Of a stretch of DNA of 64,000 nt, positions 45,721 through 57,200 are shown in pieces. Each line of letters opens with the position of its first letter. Position 1 is the first letter of the stretch. Source of the stretch: Dactylonectria macrodidyma (taxonomy: Eukaryota > Ascomycota > Sordariomycetes > Hypocreales > Nectriaceae). The notes under the pieces are model-generated. The model worked only from the letters and a program-made list of their open reading frames with translations. It made no database searches and was not told where the DNA came from. The position numbers were made by a program, and so were the translations under genes. Location of the stretch: the NCBI GenBank assembly GCA_020744425.1, contig JAGMUV010000016.1:806001-870000 (forward strand). Direction: 5' to 3'.

Positions 45721-46616
45721 ATGCCTAAGCGGCACTCTTCAAACGAAGTCCCCGAGGAGCTGCCATTGTGCGATGGTCCAAAGCTTCGCATATTTGCGCA
45801 TCACGCTTCTCGTATTCAGTGGCGTGGGAGGCTCGGCAATGACCTAGACGGCACCCCAGCAGAGGGTTATGTCTTCCGCGCCAAGATCAAAAACCGGGAA
45901 TATGCCATCAAAGTGGTAATACAAAGGTCATAGATGTCTTTCCCCTCTGGCTGACAGTTTTTCGGACGACAGTTCAAGTTCCACGATCCCATGAGCAACG
46001 ATCACTTCTGGAAACCTCTAATTGGCGAAGATACCCCATTAGAGACCGTGTCCTACTATACCGATCCATTCTACGCTGAATGCCGAGCCTACGGACGAAT
46101 ACACGAAGCTATAGAGAGGGGGTGTTAACGGACGTGGCAATCCCGTGCCATGGCTTCTTCTTCCTGAGCAAGCAAGACGAGAAAACCCTGAAGGACCGCA
46201 ACATTGATCTGGGGCTAGAAAATGTTGATCTGCAATACCAGCGCTCGACAGTAGGCGGATGCAGAGCCAGGGCCATCGTGAAAGACCTTGCCACTGCAGA
46301 TACCGGTGTTGATGGGAAGAGCCTGCAAAGGGTCCTCCTCGGTATCATTGCGCTAAACAGGCAGCGGATATACAATATGGATCTTCGACTGGATAACTAC
46401 AGGGACGGGCAGATCGTGGATTTTGGGTCGTCGTGGACGGAGCCGCATATTCTACTCGATGCGCTGGATAGTGAGGCGGCGTATGATTCTAGGCTGGCGG
46501 ACCGGACTATGTTTGATGAGATGGTTGAGGACGAGGAGATTCCAAACCCTAAGAAGCTTAAAGCGGTACATCTGATGAAGTTACGGTCACAGCAAGCATG
46601 TGATTTGGTTCAGTAA
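45721..46616 (+). pseudogene. Kinetochore Sim4-complex Fta2-like protein, frameshifted
   Basis: From ATG 45721 (MPKRHSSN) the frame reads LPLCDGPKLRIF, RIQWRGRLGND, EGYVFRAKIKNREYAIKV. An intron at 45916-45972 (acceptor CGACAG) gives KV-FKFHDPMS, matching the family's KVFKFFDP theme. Then come TPLETVSYYTDPFYAECRAY and GRIHEAIERG. At a run of five G (46118-46122) the frame shifts. The following phase continues VLTDVAIPCHGFFFL, YQRSTVGGCRARAIVKDLA, YNMDLRLDNYRDGQIVDFGS and EDEEIPNPKK. One missing base would explain it, either a true inactivating deletion or a homopolymer read error. These kinase-like fold proteins are commonly labelled Fta2 in mould genomes and are present in many copies. True kinetochore function is uncertain. 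A further coding-like piece lies at 46751-46894. Confidence 0.75.
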
Positions 46617-46750
46617 TGTATGATAATGTTTATTCAGCCCAACATCTCCATGTATGGGTGTCAACACGATATGGCTGTGGCCGAGGGAGGCCGAACAACA
46701 CTTGATGCAGCATCTAGACATCTATCAGATGGGTCAATGCATCCTTTCAG

Positions 46751-46894
46751 GTGCAATTCGGGACTATCGACGACTTGCATAACCAAGCACTTCGCCTGCG
46801 GATTGCGCAGCCTGATTTTTCTTCTCGACCGCTAGGTGTTGATGAGGATCGCGCTGGACGCGGCACGAAAGAGACTGCCACTACCACGTTGTGA
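46751..46894 (+). other. Possible last exon of the Fta2-like gene or an independent relic
   Basis: After the acceptor CTTTCAG the frame reads VQFGTIDDLHNQALRLRIAQ and PDFSSRPLGVDEDRAG to a TGA at 46892. It could join to CDL near 46608 if the weak donor GTTCAG is used, but this is unproven. Confidence 0.3.
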
Positions 46895-46996
46895 CTTGAC
46901 GTAACCAAATATAATGTGCGAGGGGCGGATCAGGACTGGAGGGAGCACGTCAGCGACAGCTCTGGTCGTTTCGTGTTGCCCTTGTTTTCCCCGAGA

Positions 46997-47712
46997 TTAT
47001 GGGAAGCACTGTAGCAGAGACCGACCATTCACCCCGACGCGGGCGCCTAGGATGTTAGGTACTGTATTGGAGGTCAGGAGTGCCAGATTGACGCGATCGC
47101 GGTTGCTAAGCAGATCCAATTGAGCTGCCGTCGAGGAGGCATCCTTGAAGCAGCTGATATTATGTAGCTTTCCGAGGAGGTCTTTGCGACTGCTGAGGTA
47201 GTCCATTGCAAGGTCTCCAAGCTGCTGAAAGGGGATATGGAAGTCGCGATGATAGGCAATAGCGGATGCGTCCTCTGGATCGAACGGACCGACGATAGTC
47301 CTAACAACACCACCCACAGTCGAGCCTGCAACGACGACACAATAGCCGAGTTGCCGATCTTGCTTCAACTAAATTCATGTCAGCTCAAAATAATTCAATT
47401 TGTTTAAGGTACGTCGGCCGATTTTTGTCTCTAACTTCGTTCCTCAAGGCTCTTCTGGGCAGACCGCCTGCGGTTTGCGTCTCCTGTAGGTGAGCAACCC
47501 GCTGCGTGTTGAGATCCGTCGTTTAACGGATCAATCGCTATTTCGATCCTCGCGCCGAAATGCCGCCGCGCTCAGATTCCGGGTCGCCGTAAAGAGGGCA
47601 CATTGGAAGCCTCCTGACTGAGTTGAAGGCACTGAAGAACATCTGTGAATGCTTGGTTGGTGTGATACGGGTCTGAAAGTTCTTTCCGAATAGCCTCTCG
47701 TGCTAGGAGCCA
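46997..47712 (-). other. Coding-like blocks of an unrecognised gene or relic
   Basis: Block one, 47712-47572, reads LAREAIRKELSDPYHTNQAF and DVLQCLQLSQEASN. Block two, 47368-46997, reads LGYCVVVAGSTVGGVVRTIV, FDPEDASAIAYHRDFHIPFQ and LLGKLHNISCFKDAS. Both look like protein on the same strand and could be exons of one gene, but I cannot place splice sites. Family unknown. Confidence 0.35.
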
Positions 47713-50192
47713 CTAAATCAACTGGCATGGAATGTAATCACAAAGTCGTGGCTTCAAAGCTGCGGCCCAAAGGCGAATACATGTAGGCCAACAGGGCATG
47801 TGTTGCGTATCGGTAACAGGTAGCTGCTTGCCACCCAACTGTAATCAAGCACCACCCACTCAGAGCACTAAACGTCCTGTTTTAGCAGAAACGAGGCTGC
47901 AGTTTGCAAGGCAATCACACTGCAAAGAGCAAAGAGAGCCGAGGTCGGAAGGACCGCTCCTCTGGGCAACACCCGAGTGCAAGGCATTGGCCGCTTCCTC
48001 GACTCGGGCTGTAATGCAATGCGGTGGGCCGAAGCATCCACAGATGAATAAAGCAACAAGGCACTTGGGCCAACTCGACACTTTTCTCGGCCGTGAGATA
48101 CACAATGGGCGTGTCATGATGTTCATGAATAATCCAATATCGTGGAGTGCTTTATGTCGACATTGAGTCATGCTACCCGTTGCAAGCTTGCCAACAGGGT
48201 ATACAATTAGTCGCACCACGAGCAGCTCTCGTGTATGTTGGGTTATGTCCAACCGTTTTATGCAGATGGGCATGGCTGGCGCATTCTCCTTCTCTGCGTC
48301 AAACCAAGGCGAATAGCCCCTACCCCGGTCGTGTTGATGATGCGTGGGGGTGCCCCGACTATGAGAGATGAGTACATCAATGCAAGTGCAGTCACGTCGC
48401 CAGCACAGTGCCAACCTATGCGGTTGCTTCGATGCATTTCCCAACCTCCAGGAATGACCGCTTCATCGACCTCTGCTGGTGCCCTGCCGGACTCTGCGGC
48501 GCTAGTTGAATCATATCTGACAGCACAGACAAACGTCCCTGTCATATTGACACTACCCATTGGCATTGTGGGGCGAGCCGCCTAACATCTCGCACAATGC
48601 CAACTGGTACCTCTCCATGGGTCCTCCGATTGCCCTGCCCCAGTCCTTGCAGCCCAAAGATATTCAAGGGTCATTCCTCATCGGCCCACCCTCTTGGAAG
48701 CTCTTGGAAGCTACGCGCGCGCCATCCTCATCGAGTCGGAAAGGAACCCCGTGGGGTGAATTGGCAGTCATTTAAGTTACTGCACTGCATATAGTACTTC
48801 GTACACAGTACATAGTACACGATTACCCCTGCGAGTGATGTCCCTCGCAGCCTCCGAGTACCATCACCGTGCACAACCAGGGCGTAGACTACGGACGACA
48901 CAGCCCGTTTTGACTGATATCCCAACGCTTCGCCTAAATCGAGACTCTATTCAAAGCCCGAGGCACCCGATCCATCCCCCGTGCATCAGCAAGGAATGTC
49001 ATCGATAATGGTGAAGACGGTTCACACCGAGATGCCACAGCAGCCCGCCCTCGAAGAGTGACAGGCACTCCGGGGGGGGGGGGGGGTGCTAAGCTACTAT
49101 GTAGAATCAATAGCCACGTCGAAACATCACAAGCCGATAACCGCCACACGAGCGCAGATTTTGAATGCGGGCCAGCACCAGTGAACCATTAGTCCCATGT
49201 TCACTGTACTCATACCACCGGCCATACGCATTTGTGACCAACATCAGATTGCGAGGATAAGCTGTAGGTGTGAAAAATGAGCCGTTGCCCCAGACTGGCC
49301 CCAAATTATTGGGCAACCCATCGACTCGTCCGCTCCATGATATCAGGGGCTAATCAGGGCAAGGCATCCATCCGCACTAAAGCTGCATGGAACAGTCTCA
49401 CCAAAAAAAGAAAAAAAAAGAAAAGAAAAAAAAAAGTACTAGCGATTCCGTGGCGTTGGATTGGCTTGGCGCTGACCGAGGTGTGTAGTGTGTACTGTGC
49501 TACATAGTAATTCACGTCGTTGTTACCCCGTCTCATCTCTTCAAGCCGCCATGTGGATTGCAACAACGCCTCCACAGTAACAAAAAGTGAGGCTATTGGC
49601 CAGCCGGTGGTCATGACTGGCCTGGCCGCTCCTGTAATCGGCTAAAAATTCTAGCTTCAGTCTTGCCCTGGGTGGAGCATTGGCAGGCCGGGGCATCTGA
49701 ACCTGCCGTAGTAGAGGGGGAAGTAAGGGACAACAAGTGGCTCTGAACTAGCGACGCGTCATCCGGACGCCTTGCTTTTAACCTCCCTTCCGCCGGGACA
49801 AATCTCCAGGGCTTCCGGTTCAGGGTTCAGACCAAAGGGCGTAAAGTCTGGTCATTTTTTGGTCAAACTACCTTGCACCTATCATGCTGTCAGGGAGAAC
49901 TAAAACCCCCTACTGGGCCTGTAGTTTGAAGGTCTTCCCCACCCCCCTACATCCTTTTCCATTGCTCGCCTGTTCGTGTGAAGGGGGCATGAGGTGTCAC
50001 ACTTGCTTCCCAGTGACCAGGGAAGAACTGGAAGTTGGCGGGCAGCAGGTGATCATGAACCAAGTCAACATATCACGTCCCTACCTGGCTCTTACAAGAT
50101 CTATTCAGTATGATATTGACTGGCCCCTCTCCATACTACGGTATCCCCGCGATTGAAGTCAAGTCAGGCCACCCACTTACGGATCAGGGGCT
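47713..50192. other. Intergenic, repeat-bearing
   Basis: Contains the coding-like degenerate repeat at 48440-48590, a run of 15 G at 49072-49086, and an A-rich tract at about 49402-49436. Open frames between 47860 and 48444 overlap on both strands and have no recognised family. Confidence 0.4.
48440..48590 (+). repeat. Coding-like degenerate repeat (mate at 34980-35210)
   Basis: Reads AALVESYLTAQTNVPVILTL in the phase that matches VALVESHLAASTTRALVRLT at the mate. The surrounding DNA is diverged. Confidence 0.5.
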
Positions 50193-50194
50193 TA

Positions 50195-52002
50195 GCTGAC
50201 CGCCCCACTTACAACCGCATCAACCGCAACGCGTCTCTAGCCACACGCGTTTCTTCCTTTAACAACACTCAATTGGTCAATTCAACTTCATAACCTTATT
50301 TATTATGCCTAAATACACCCAAGAAGACCTTCAAGGAGCCATTCAAGATGTCAGAAATGGCATATCAATGCGAAAGGCAGCCAATCAGCGCGGAGAGTTC
50401 CTTATTCAACCTTACGCAACAGGCTTAATGGCGTACCTAGCCGCAACGAAGCCCACGAATGGCGTCAGGCGCTTTCCAAATACCAGGAAGACCAGCTCAC
50501 TGATTGGCTTATCTCACAAGATAAGCTCGGCATGGCGTTGACTCATGGCCAGATCCGGAAGTTGGTGATTTCCTTGTTGGGCCAAAATGGCACCAACCAA
50601 CGACTCGGAAAACACTGGATGAAGGGCTTCCTGCGCCGCAACCCGTGAATAAAAAAAGCTCAAAGCAAAGGGAATCGACTGGAAAAGGATAAATGGAGCA
50701 AATCCAGCCGCTATTCACGGGTTCTTTGGTCTAATGGACCAACCAGAGCTCATATCGATCCCTCAACGTAACCGTTGGAATTTTGATGAAGTTGGGCTCT
50801 TCCAAGGGCCCGGAACTAACGGGCTTGTTGTTGGCCAATCAGAACTTCGATCAACGATTAAGAAACAGCCACAAAACCTTAACTGGATTACTATTCTTGA
50901 GGCTATTTCCGCAACAGGAAAGTGCCTTGACCCATTGGTCGTCTTCAAAGGCAAACACGTCCAACACCAATGGTTTCCTGAGGAATTGGACTTTCTGACC
51001 AATTGGCGATTTGCAACATCTAAAAAGGGATGGACAAATGACGAAATTGGGCTTGCGTGGCTGCAGGAAGTCTTTCTTCCGGGCGCAAAGCCTGCCCGGA
51101 CCAATGAAAAGCGGCTTCTTATCCTAGATGGGCATGGATCACACATAACGCCTGATTTTATGCGTATTTGTGTGACCAATAGGGTCCATTTACTCTATTT
51201 GCCGCCTAATACAAGCCACGTTCTTCAGCCTCTTGATATATCAGTCTTTGGGCTACTCAAAGCTGCATATCGGACGGCCTTGACACTAGCCAATCCTGTC
51301 ACCGATGTTGGCCCAACTAGGAAGGAAGACTTTCTTTATTGCTATTTTCAGGCTAGGAAAAAAGCTGTTACTATTAGAAATGCCCGTTCGGGTTGGAAAG
51401 GAGCCGGGTTGTGGCCAATCAACATCTCAAAGCCAACGGGTAGTAAATTTGTTATTAAAGACCCTGATGAGTCAATTACGGTCCAATCAGGAGCCCCTCT
51501 TTCTCCAAAAACGAATCAAAGGTCCGAAATCAGCCCTTTTACAACCCCTACAAATTCGAGAGACGTTGCCTTATCGGTTCGTTCTCATAAGAAGGAAATC
51601 CTAGCTAGCCCAACCACAAGGCAGCTCTTTCGGACTATTAATCGGGGATTTAATAAGCTCCACTTACAAATGGCCCAATTAGAAGATCGAATTCTAGTCC
51701 AATACCAAAATTCAGGCCAATCAAAGGCTATGAAGAGAGGAAGAGTTTATAAAGACCCAAATGAGGAATTTTCTAACATCCAGAATGTAAAGAGAGCAAG
51801 AAGGCGAATAAAAACGCCTGGAATTGAAGATTCAGAATAGCTTGTTTTTCCTTTGTTTTTATTGGTTAGTTTTTTGATATTTAGAAAATTTATTAGCTAT
51901 TTTATTAAAAATCAGTTGAAATGGACTAATTAGGCCTCTTGGTTGTTCTTTTATATAAGTGAACTTGAATAGGGATTTTGGTTGTTGTGTAAGTGGGGCG
52001 GC
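50195..52002 (+). mobile_element. pogo/Fot1-like DNA transposon, about 1.8 kb
   Basis: Left end (TA)GCTGACCGCCCCACTTACA at 50195. Right end, read inward, is (TA)GCCGCCCCACTTACA from 52002. TA dinucleotides flank both at 50193-50194 and 52003-52004. The terminal repeats match over about 12-15 bp with a small difference at the outermost bases. Inside is a decayed DDE transposase. Size, TA target and transposase type fit the Fot1/pogo branch of Tc1/mariner. Confidence 0.72.
50305..51840 (+). pseudogene. Decayed pogo/Fot1 transposase
   Basis: The N-terminus (KYTQEDLQGAIQDVRNGISM) is the helix-turn-helix start. A frameshift near 50392-50398 moves the reading to VPYSTLRNRLNGVPSRNEAH, with the CENP-B-like block QEDQLTDWLISQ, GQIRKLVISLLG and LGKHWMKGFLRRNP. 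A stop and another shift near 50647-50660 follow. The rest is open from about 50655 to 51840: KGIDWKRINGANPAAIHGFF, WNFDEVG (first Asp), LLILDGHGSHITPDF (second Asp) and QPLDISVFG (third Asp). The D-D-D residues are all present, so the catalytic part was intact before two N-terminal lesions. It cannot make transposase as it stands. Confidence 0.82.
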
Positions 52003-52004
52003 TA

Positions 52005-53198
52005 GCAATCAAGTCCACGAGCCCCGTGAGCTGGATTCTGTTCGTCGAAGAGAGCAGGCAAGAAAGGAGAGGCATGAGCGTTGAGGCTCCAATAATGAAA
52101 CCCTACTAGCGCGCACATCCCTTTCAGCTGCCTTCTTTTCACGGGCGATGAATAGGCGGGGAAGATGGCCTGGATACTAGAAAAAATAGATTGTTGAGTT
52201 CGTGCACTTTGTGCTGCCCTTCTCATTGCTAAATCTGGGATGTGATATTTCTTGATTGCTACAACTTTGTAGGAAAATTATTTTGGGTTCCCACCTGCAT
52301 CCTACGCGTCACCTCGATGAGCAGAGCTCTTTTGAACCAGAAAGGTCGAGCCACAGCCGTATAATTTTAAACTATTGTGGTACAAAGTACTCCGTAGGGA
52401 TGGGGAAAAAAAAGGTGGGCAAACAATCTACGGGGATACAGCAGAGGAGTATGCGGCAAGTTATGTGGAATCGCCAACCGTCCAAGCGAGGCACGACGCC
52501 CACCTTGTCATGAATGCATAACTGACGGCGACAACGCCCAATGAAGTTTCATGAAACAGGGAACATGCCACTGGCAGACGCTCCCCTGGTAGGCCAGCAT
52601 GTACCTGGAGATCTTTTTACCAAAGCTTGTGAGCCTTGCCTGGGCGGCGCAGTTCGGCATCACAGGCCACAACCACTACCGTAGCTGCCTCAATGAATAT
52701 TTTCTTAATATTCCAAAAACCATCGCTTTCTCTTGACTAATCACACCTTTCTCTCCGCAGTCGCTTCCGTTGGAGCGACTAGGACCGTTCCTGCTCCTAC
52801 CCAAGTCAACCTCAGACTGACGACATCTTCGGCTTGAAGAATCCTTACCTGTTTCGAGGCATACCGTACTACAACAAAGATATCTCCATTGTCTGATGGC
52901 TGTTTGAGACAGCCCGTAGCCACAGCCTCTTTTCCTGATGCCATGAGTTACTGCTGGGCAGATTGCAAGCTATCACCAGTGAATCACCGTTAGACCCTTT
53001 CTGAGTATTTAATCCCCGCTAATCGCCCTCTCCTTCCCTCCTCTCTTTCCTTCTTCACCCCATCACCTACTCAGAAAACTTTGCTCTCCTCACCACCTCC
53101 ATCATTCATCAAGATCACTCACCTTCTATCGACCGCAAACTCCTAAACGCTCTGTAACATTGTCTAACGCAAAGGTTTCAAACCTACATCAGCCGGAA
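52005..53198. other. Intergenic between the pogo element and the interrupted host gene
   Basis: Holds the degenerate repeat at 52440-52650 and, in the last 200 bp before 53199, CT-rich sequence (CCTTCCCTCCTCTCTTTCC) expected of a fungal promoter and leader. Nothing else recognised. Confidence 0.45.
52440..52650 (+). repeat. Degenerate dispersed repeat (mates at 15120-15240 and, inverted, 8590-8700)
   Basis: Its left part matches 15120-15240 (CCGTCCAAGCGAGG core, EEYAASYVESPTVQARHDA reading). Its right part matches the minus strand at 8590-8700 (AAAGCTTGTGAGCCTTGCC). It therefore bridges two otherwise separate fragments of one family. Confidence 0.55.
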
Positions 53199-53227
53199 AT
53201 GTCGACTCCAGAGACCATGTTTTTCAT

Positions 53228-53283
53228 GTATCCAAGCCGGGATTGCACCCCTCATTTATCCAAGCCGGGATTGCACCCCTCAT
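53228..53283. repeat. 28-bp tandem duplication causing a frameshift
   Basis: Two copies of a unit containing TATCCAAGCCGGGATTGC (27 of 28 positions identical). 28 is not a multiple of three. With one copy the frame from ATG 53199 runs straight on into the downstream reading. With two it hits TAA shortly after. Confidence 0.88.
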
Positions 53284-53563
53284 GGACCTATTCAGTTGGG
53301 CAACATCATCTCATCGCCCTCTAAACCAGAGCAGGCTCTCAGCTACCTTCTACCAACGCCAGGCAGTAAACTTCGTACAATCCGAAAGATAGACCTGAAG
53401 TTGTCGGTACAATCACATAAGTCCGGCCCTTTTGTTCCAGATTCCGATAATCGCCGGATGCAGCTCATGTCCTTGCTGCCTGGTTTCGAAGCTACCAAGA
53501 TAGTCGACGGCGAAACCCTCTATACCTGCGACACCATCGACTCCAAGTTCGTGCCAACCCAGG

Positions 53564-53824
53564 TGTTGGAATATCACTAACACTGCCAGGGCTAGCGCCA
53601 GGATCGTAGGCACCCACGTGTGTAGACCACAGCTAGTAACAGCTGTAAGGGCACGTGCAGGTGCCTCCCTGCTAGATATAGGGCCACTTCGTGGCCCTAT
53701 TACCTAGCCTAGATTCTGTTCTTTAGACATCAAGTAAAACACCAAGTTAACCATCACGGTTTTGACGTCTCACCCGCCCGAAAGAGCAATTGCTATAACA
53801 GCAGGATACCTGAGTTATCCAACA
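53564..53824 (+). repeat. 5' LTR
   Basis: 261 bp with TG...CA ends. It contains an internal inverted repeat (AGGGCCACTTCGTGGCCCT) that could form a hairpin. The promoter must lie here. The bases just downstream (TGATCAGTGGTTAACC) would be the primer-binding region, but I cannot name the tRNA. Confidence 0.95.
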
Positions 53825-54297
53825 CTGATCAGTGGTTAACCTACCAGGTCCACCACTCAGAATACCGCAGATCAGCAAGGTTCATCAGAAGAGACAGCAG
53901 TTACGATATAGCTGGCTTCGGCCCATTACGCGCCAACAGCCCCTCACTATCGTAGCTACTGTGCTACCAGGAAACCGGTTCATCTAGCTCCCCGTCACTG
54001 GCCCAGCTAGATCACCGGCACCCTCATCCTAGCTCCCCTTCCAAGGCCCAGCTAGGCGCGTCCATCACGCACGACAACAGCTGCTTCAACGGTTATATAA
54101 CCACAGCAACAGCAGCCACCCGATCACAATCGACAAGACTACGGAGTACCATCGTCACCCAAGGACGTGGGAATCCCGGAGACCCTGACAACAAAGCAAT
54201 AAGGGGCAGCATTAGCCCGATCAGGGCTAGCCAGCCACACCATCACATCATCAGTTTCATAAGGTTTCATAAGGTACGCTAGCAAGCAATACCTAAG
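53825..54297 (+). other. Copia leader region
   Basis: 473 bp between LTR and gag, containing two related CCAGCTAG-rich units (CATCTAGCTCCCCGTCACTG and a similar one about 50 bp on). Packaging and translation signals would lie here. None is recognisable. Confidence 0.6.
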
Positions 54298-57200
54298 ATG
54301 ACATCAGAGACGCCAGACAGCTCCCAGAGCAGCGACAACAGCAGTGGCGATACCCTCAAGGGGACGTCAAGGGGAACGCCTATTCCCGAGGAATACCAGG
54401 ACTTCATTGATCCAGCACTTTGGGGCAAACTCAACCTGCTAGATCTGGACGATGAAAGTAACCCACCTTCGGAACAGCACATCGGCTCCTTCATTCTCTT
54501 CAATGTAACAGCCTATAAGCGCCAGGGCTTGTACGGCCGTTACCTATGGGCCCGAGCCTATGATGACTTCGAAGAGTTTGAAGAACAGCACTTCCGGGTC
54601 AACAAGAAAGCCTGCAAGATACTAAGGTCGTTCATGCTAGAACAAGGTATATGGATGGGCACCAACCGCCAGGCCCACGCCATCAACGTGGCAACCGCTT
54701 TACAGCAGTACCACGTATGGACAGACCTAGAGATCGAACAAACTGCTAGCAAATACCCCAGGTTCCTCAACAACCTCGACAAGATCCCCAGATTCAGGGA
54801 ACACCTCAAGGAGGACCCAGCAGTCCTTGCGAAGGCAGCAGTCACAGCCCCAGTACGGCCACTGCAACTGCAGTTGCCAAGCCCCGAGAATACCACTCCA
54901 CCTCCAGCCCCAGCTATACATCACCAGCAGCAGCAGCAGCTGCAGTATGACACCCCACGACATACAGCACCGTTAACAGCAACTGACACACCCACGGAGC
55001 CAGATGTCCCTACCTCACGGCAGGTGACAGACCTCTCTAAGATGTACACCGACGACAACAAATACGGTGGCGACATATATGACGTGTTAGAGAACAAGCT
55101 GCTGATTTTCCGGGACTTCTGCGGTAAAGTTTCAATTCCGCAGACGCAATTTTCACATGTATTCTCCCTGATGCTGAAGGGACGGGCATTACGCTTTTAC
55201 TTCTCGAACCTCGCCCGGACCCGCCCAGTAATGCAGTTCACACACATGGTACAACAGACGTTACAGCACTTCGAGCCCGAAGAGATGCAGCAGACGTACC
55301 TGTCAGAGTGGCGGTCTATTACACTTGCGAAGATGATAACCGAGCACCCAGCAAAGTCAAAGAGCGAAGTCTTCGAGTTACTACTGGAAAGGATAACATT
55401 ACTCCACAGCGCACTACCTACGGTCAGTGGCAGCAGAATTGCTCTCAAGGAGCAAATCATCAACGCCTGCTACGGCCAACCCGAGTGCGCCAACGCGCTA
55501 TACCGACCTGCAGTAGATTGCGAGGGCGTTATCCAACAGGTCCGCGGTTCTATTAAGCTAGCAGCGTCAACGCAGCATTTCCATACCGCTGCAACGCTCC
55601 CTCAAGAACCCACCAGCAACCCAGTACAGTACTGGACGGACCGAACGTTCCGTGGCCAAGGGAGAGATACGAAGTACGGCAACCGCGGCTCTAATCCCAG
55701 CTCCCAGAGCAAGAAGTGTTACGTCTGCAACAAGCCCGACTGCTGGTCCACAAGGCATACAGCAGACGAACGAACACAGGCCTACCGGAAATTCAGGACC
55801 AACAGGGCAGCCACCAGCACTTCGCAATCCTCCTACAAGGCGTTTTTAACGTGGCACGAAGGCCCTGAACCAACTGTAACGCTGTCACGCAGCGGCAGCC
55901 CTGATCTCGTACAGCAGTACTTCCAGGAACTCGCAGACAGCAGGAACAACGAGCCTAGCAGCGAAGAGGATGCTGCGTGGGAAGACTCCCAACAGTTCTT
56001 CACCAGCTACTTCACATCGACAACGACGATTGATGGCCCCGCCCTCGCTAACCAACTAGCTAATCAGGCAATGTACCACGCCTTCACAGGCCGTCTCCCG
56101 ACTGCTCCCACATATACGACGGAATCCGCATATGCATTTACACTGCAGGCCCGGTACAGAGACATTTTTCAGGGGATATTGCCAGACACAGGAGCTTCCG
56201 GTCTTTCTACTGCTGGCAACCAGCAGTTCATAGCACTGCAAAAACAGCTCCCAAGCCTAGCATTGAACCAGACAGCAGCAGGCTCCAAGATCACCTTCGG
56301 AGCCGGGCCCCCTACCTACTCCACAGGCACGATCGACGTGCCTACACCGCTTGGTCAGATGGTGTTTCACGTGGTGCCAGCAGATACGCCGTTTCTGCTC
56401 TGCTTAGCAGACATGGACCGCATGGGCATCACATTTGATAACCTAGCCAATGTCCTTCGAAAAGGGGCACTTACTGTACCAGTCATCCGCAAATGGGGCC
56501 ACCCATGGATGCTATTACAGCCAGAGATACCACTGGCGTTCAACCACCTGACAGAGGCCGAGCTACGTCGAGTACACCGCCGATGTGGCCATCCATCCGT
56601 GCAACGCCTATATGACCTGCTATATAAAGCAGGCCACGACGTGGAAATCAACGCTATTAGAGCCCTCACGGACATCTGCAGCCAATGTCAGCTACACGGG
56701 ACACCGCCTAACCGCTTCAAATTCACATTGCGCGACGACTACGAGTTCAACTACGAGATTGTGGTTGACGTCGTCACCCTAGACGACGGCAAAGTGTTAC
56801 ATGTCGTGGATACAGCTACATCCTTTACGGCAGCCCGTTTCCTCCGCAGTCTATCAGCACAAGACACGTGGGACGCACTGCGCCTATGCTGGATAGATGT
56901 TTACCAAGGACCCCCTGACTGGATCGTTTGCGACGCCGGCACCAACTTCCACGCCGCAGAATTCAAGGCGGCAGCAAGAGCTGCAGGAATCAGCGTCAAG
57001 GAAGTGCCTATTGAGGCACATAACAGCATTGGCAAGATCGAACGAGCCCACCCTGCACTACGGCGAGCCTACTATATCATCAGATCAGCAGACAATACCG
57101 TGTTACCAGAGAGCGCCCTCCAGATGGCCGTCAAAGCTATCAATGACACTGCTGGCCCTAACGGCCTTGTGCCTACACTGTTGGTTTTTGGCTCCTACCC

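Noticed and set aside
47860..48444. 194-codon minus-strand frame
   Set aside because: Cysteine- and arginine-rich composition typical of noncoding frames. It overlaps a coding-like repeat on the other strand.
49402..49436. A-rich tract as a retroposon tail
   Set aside because: Interrupted by G at irregular spacing, with no upstream retroposed sequence or target duplication.
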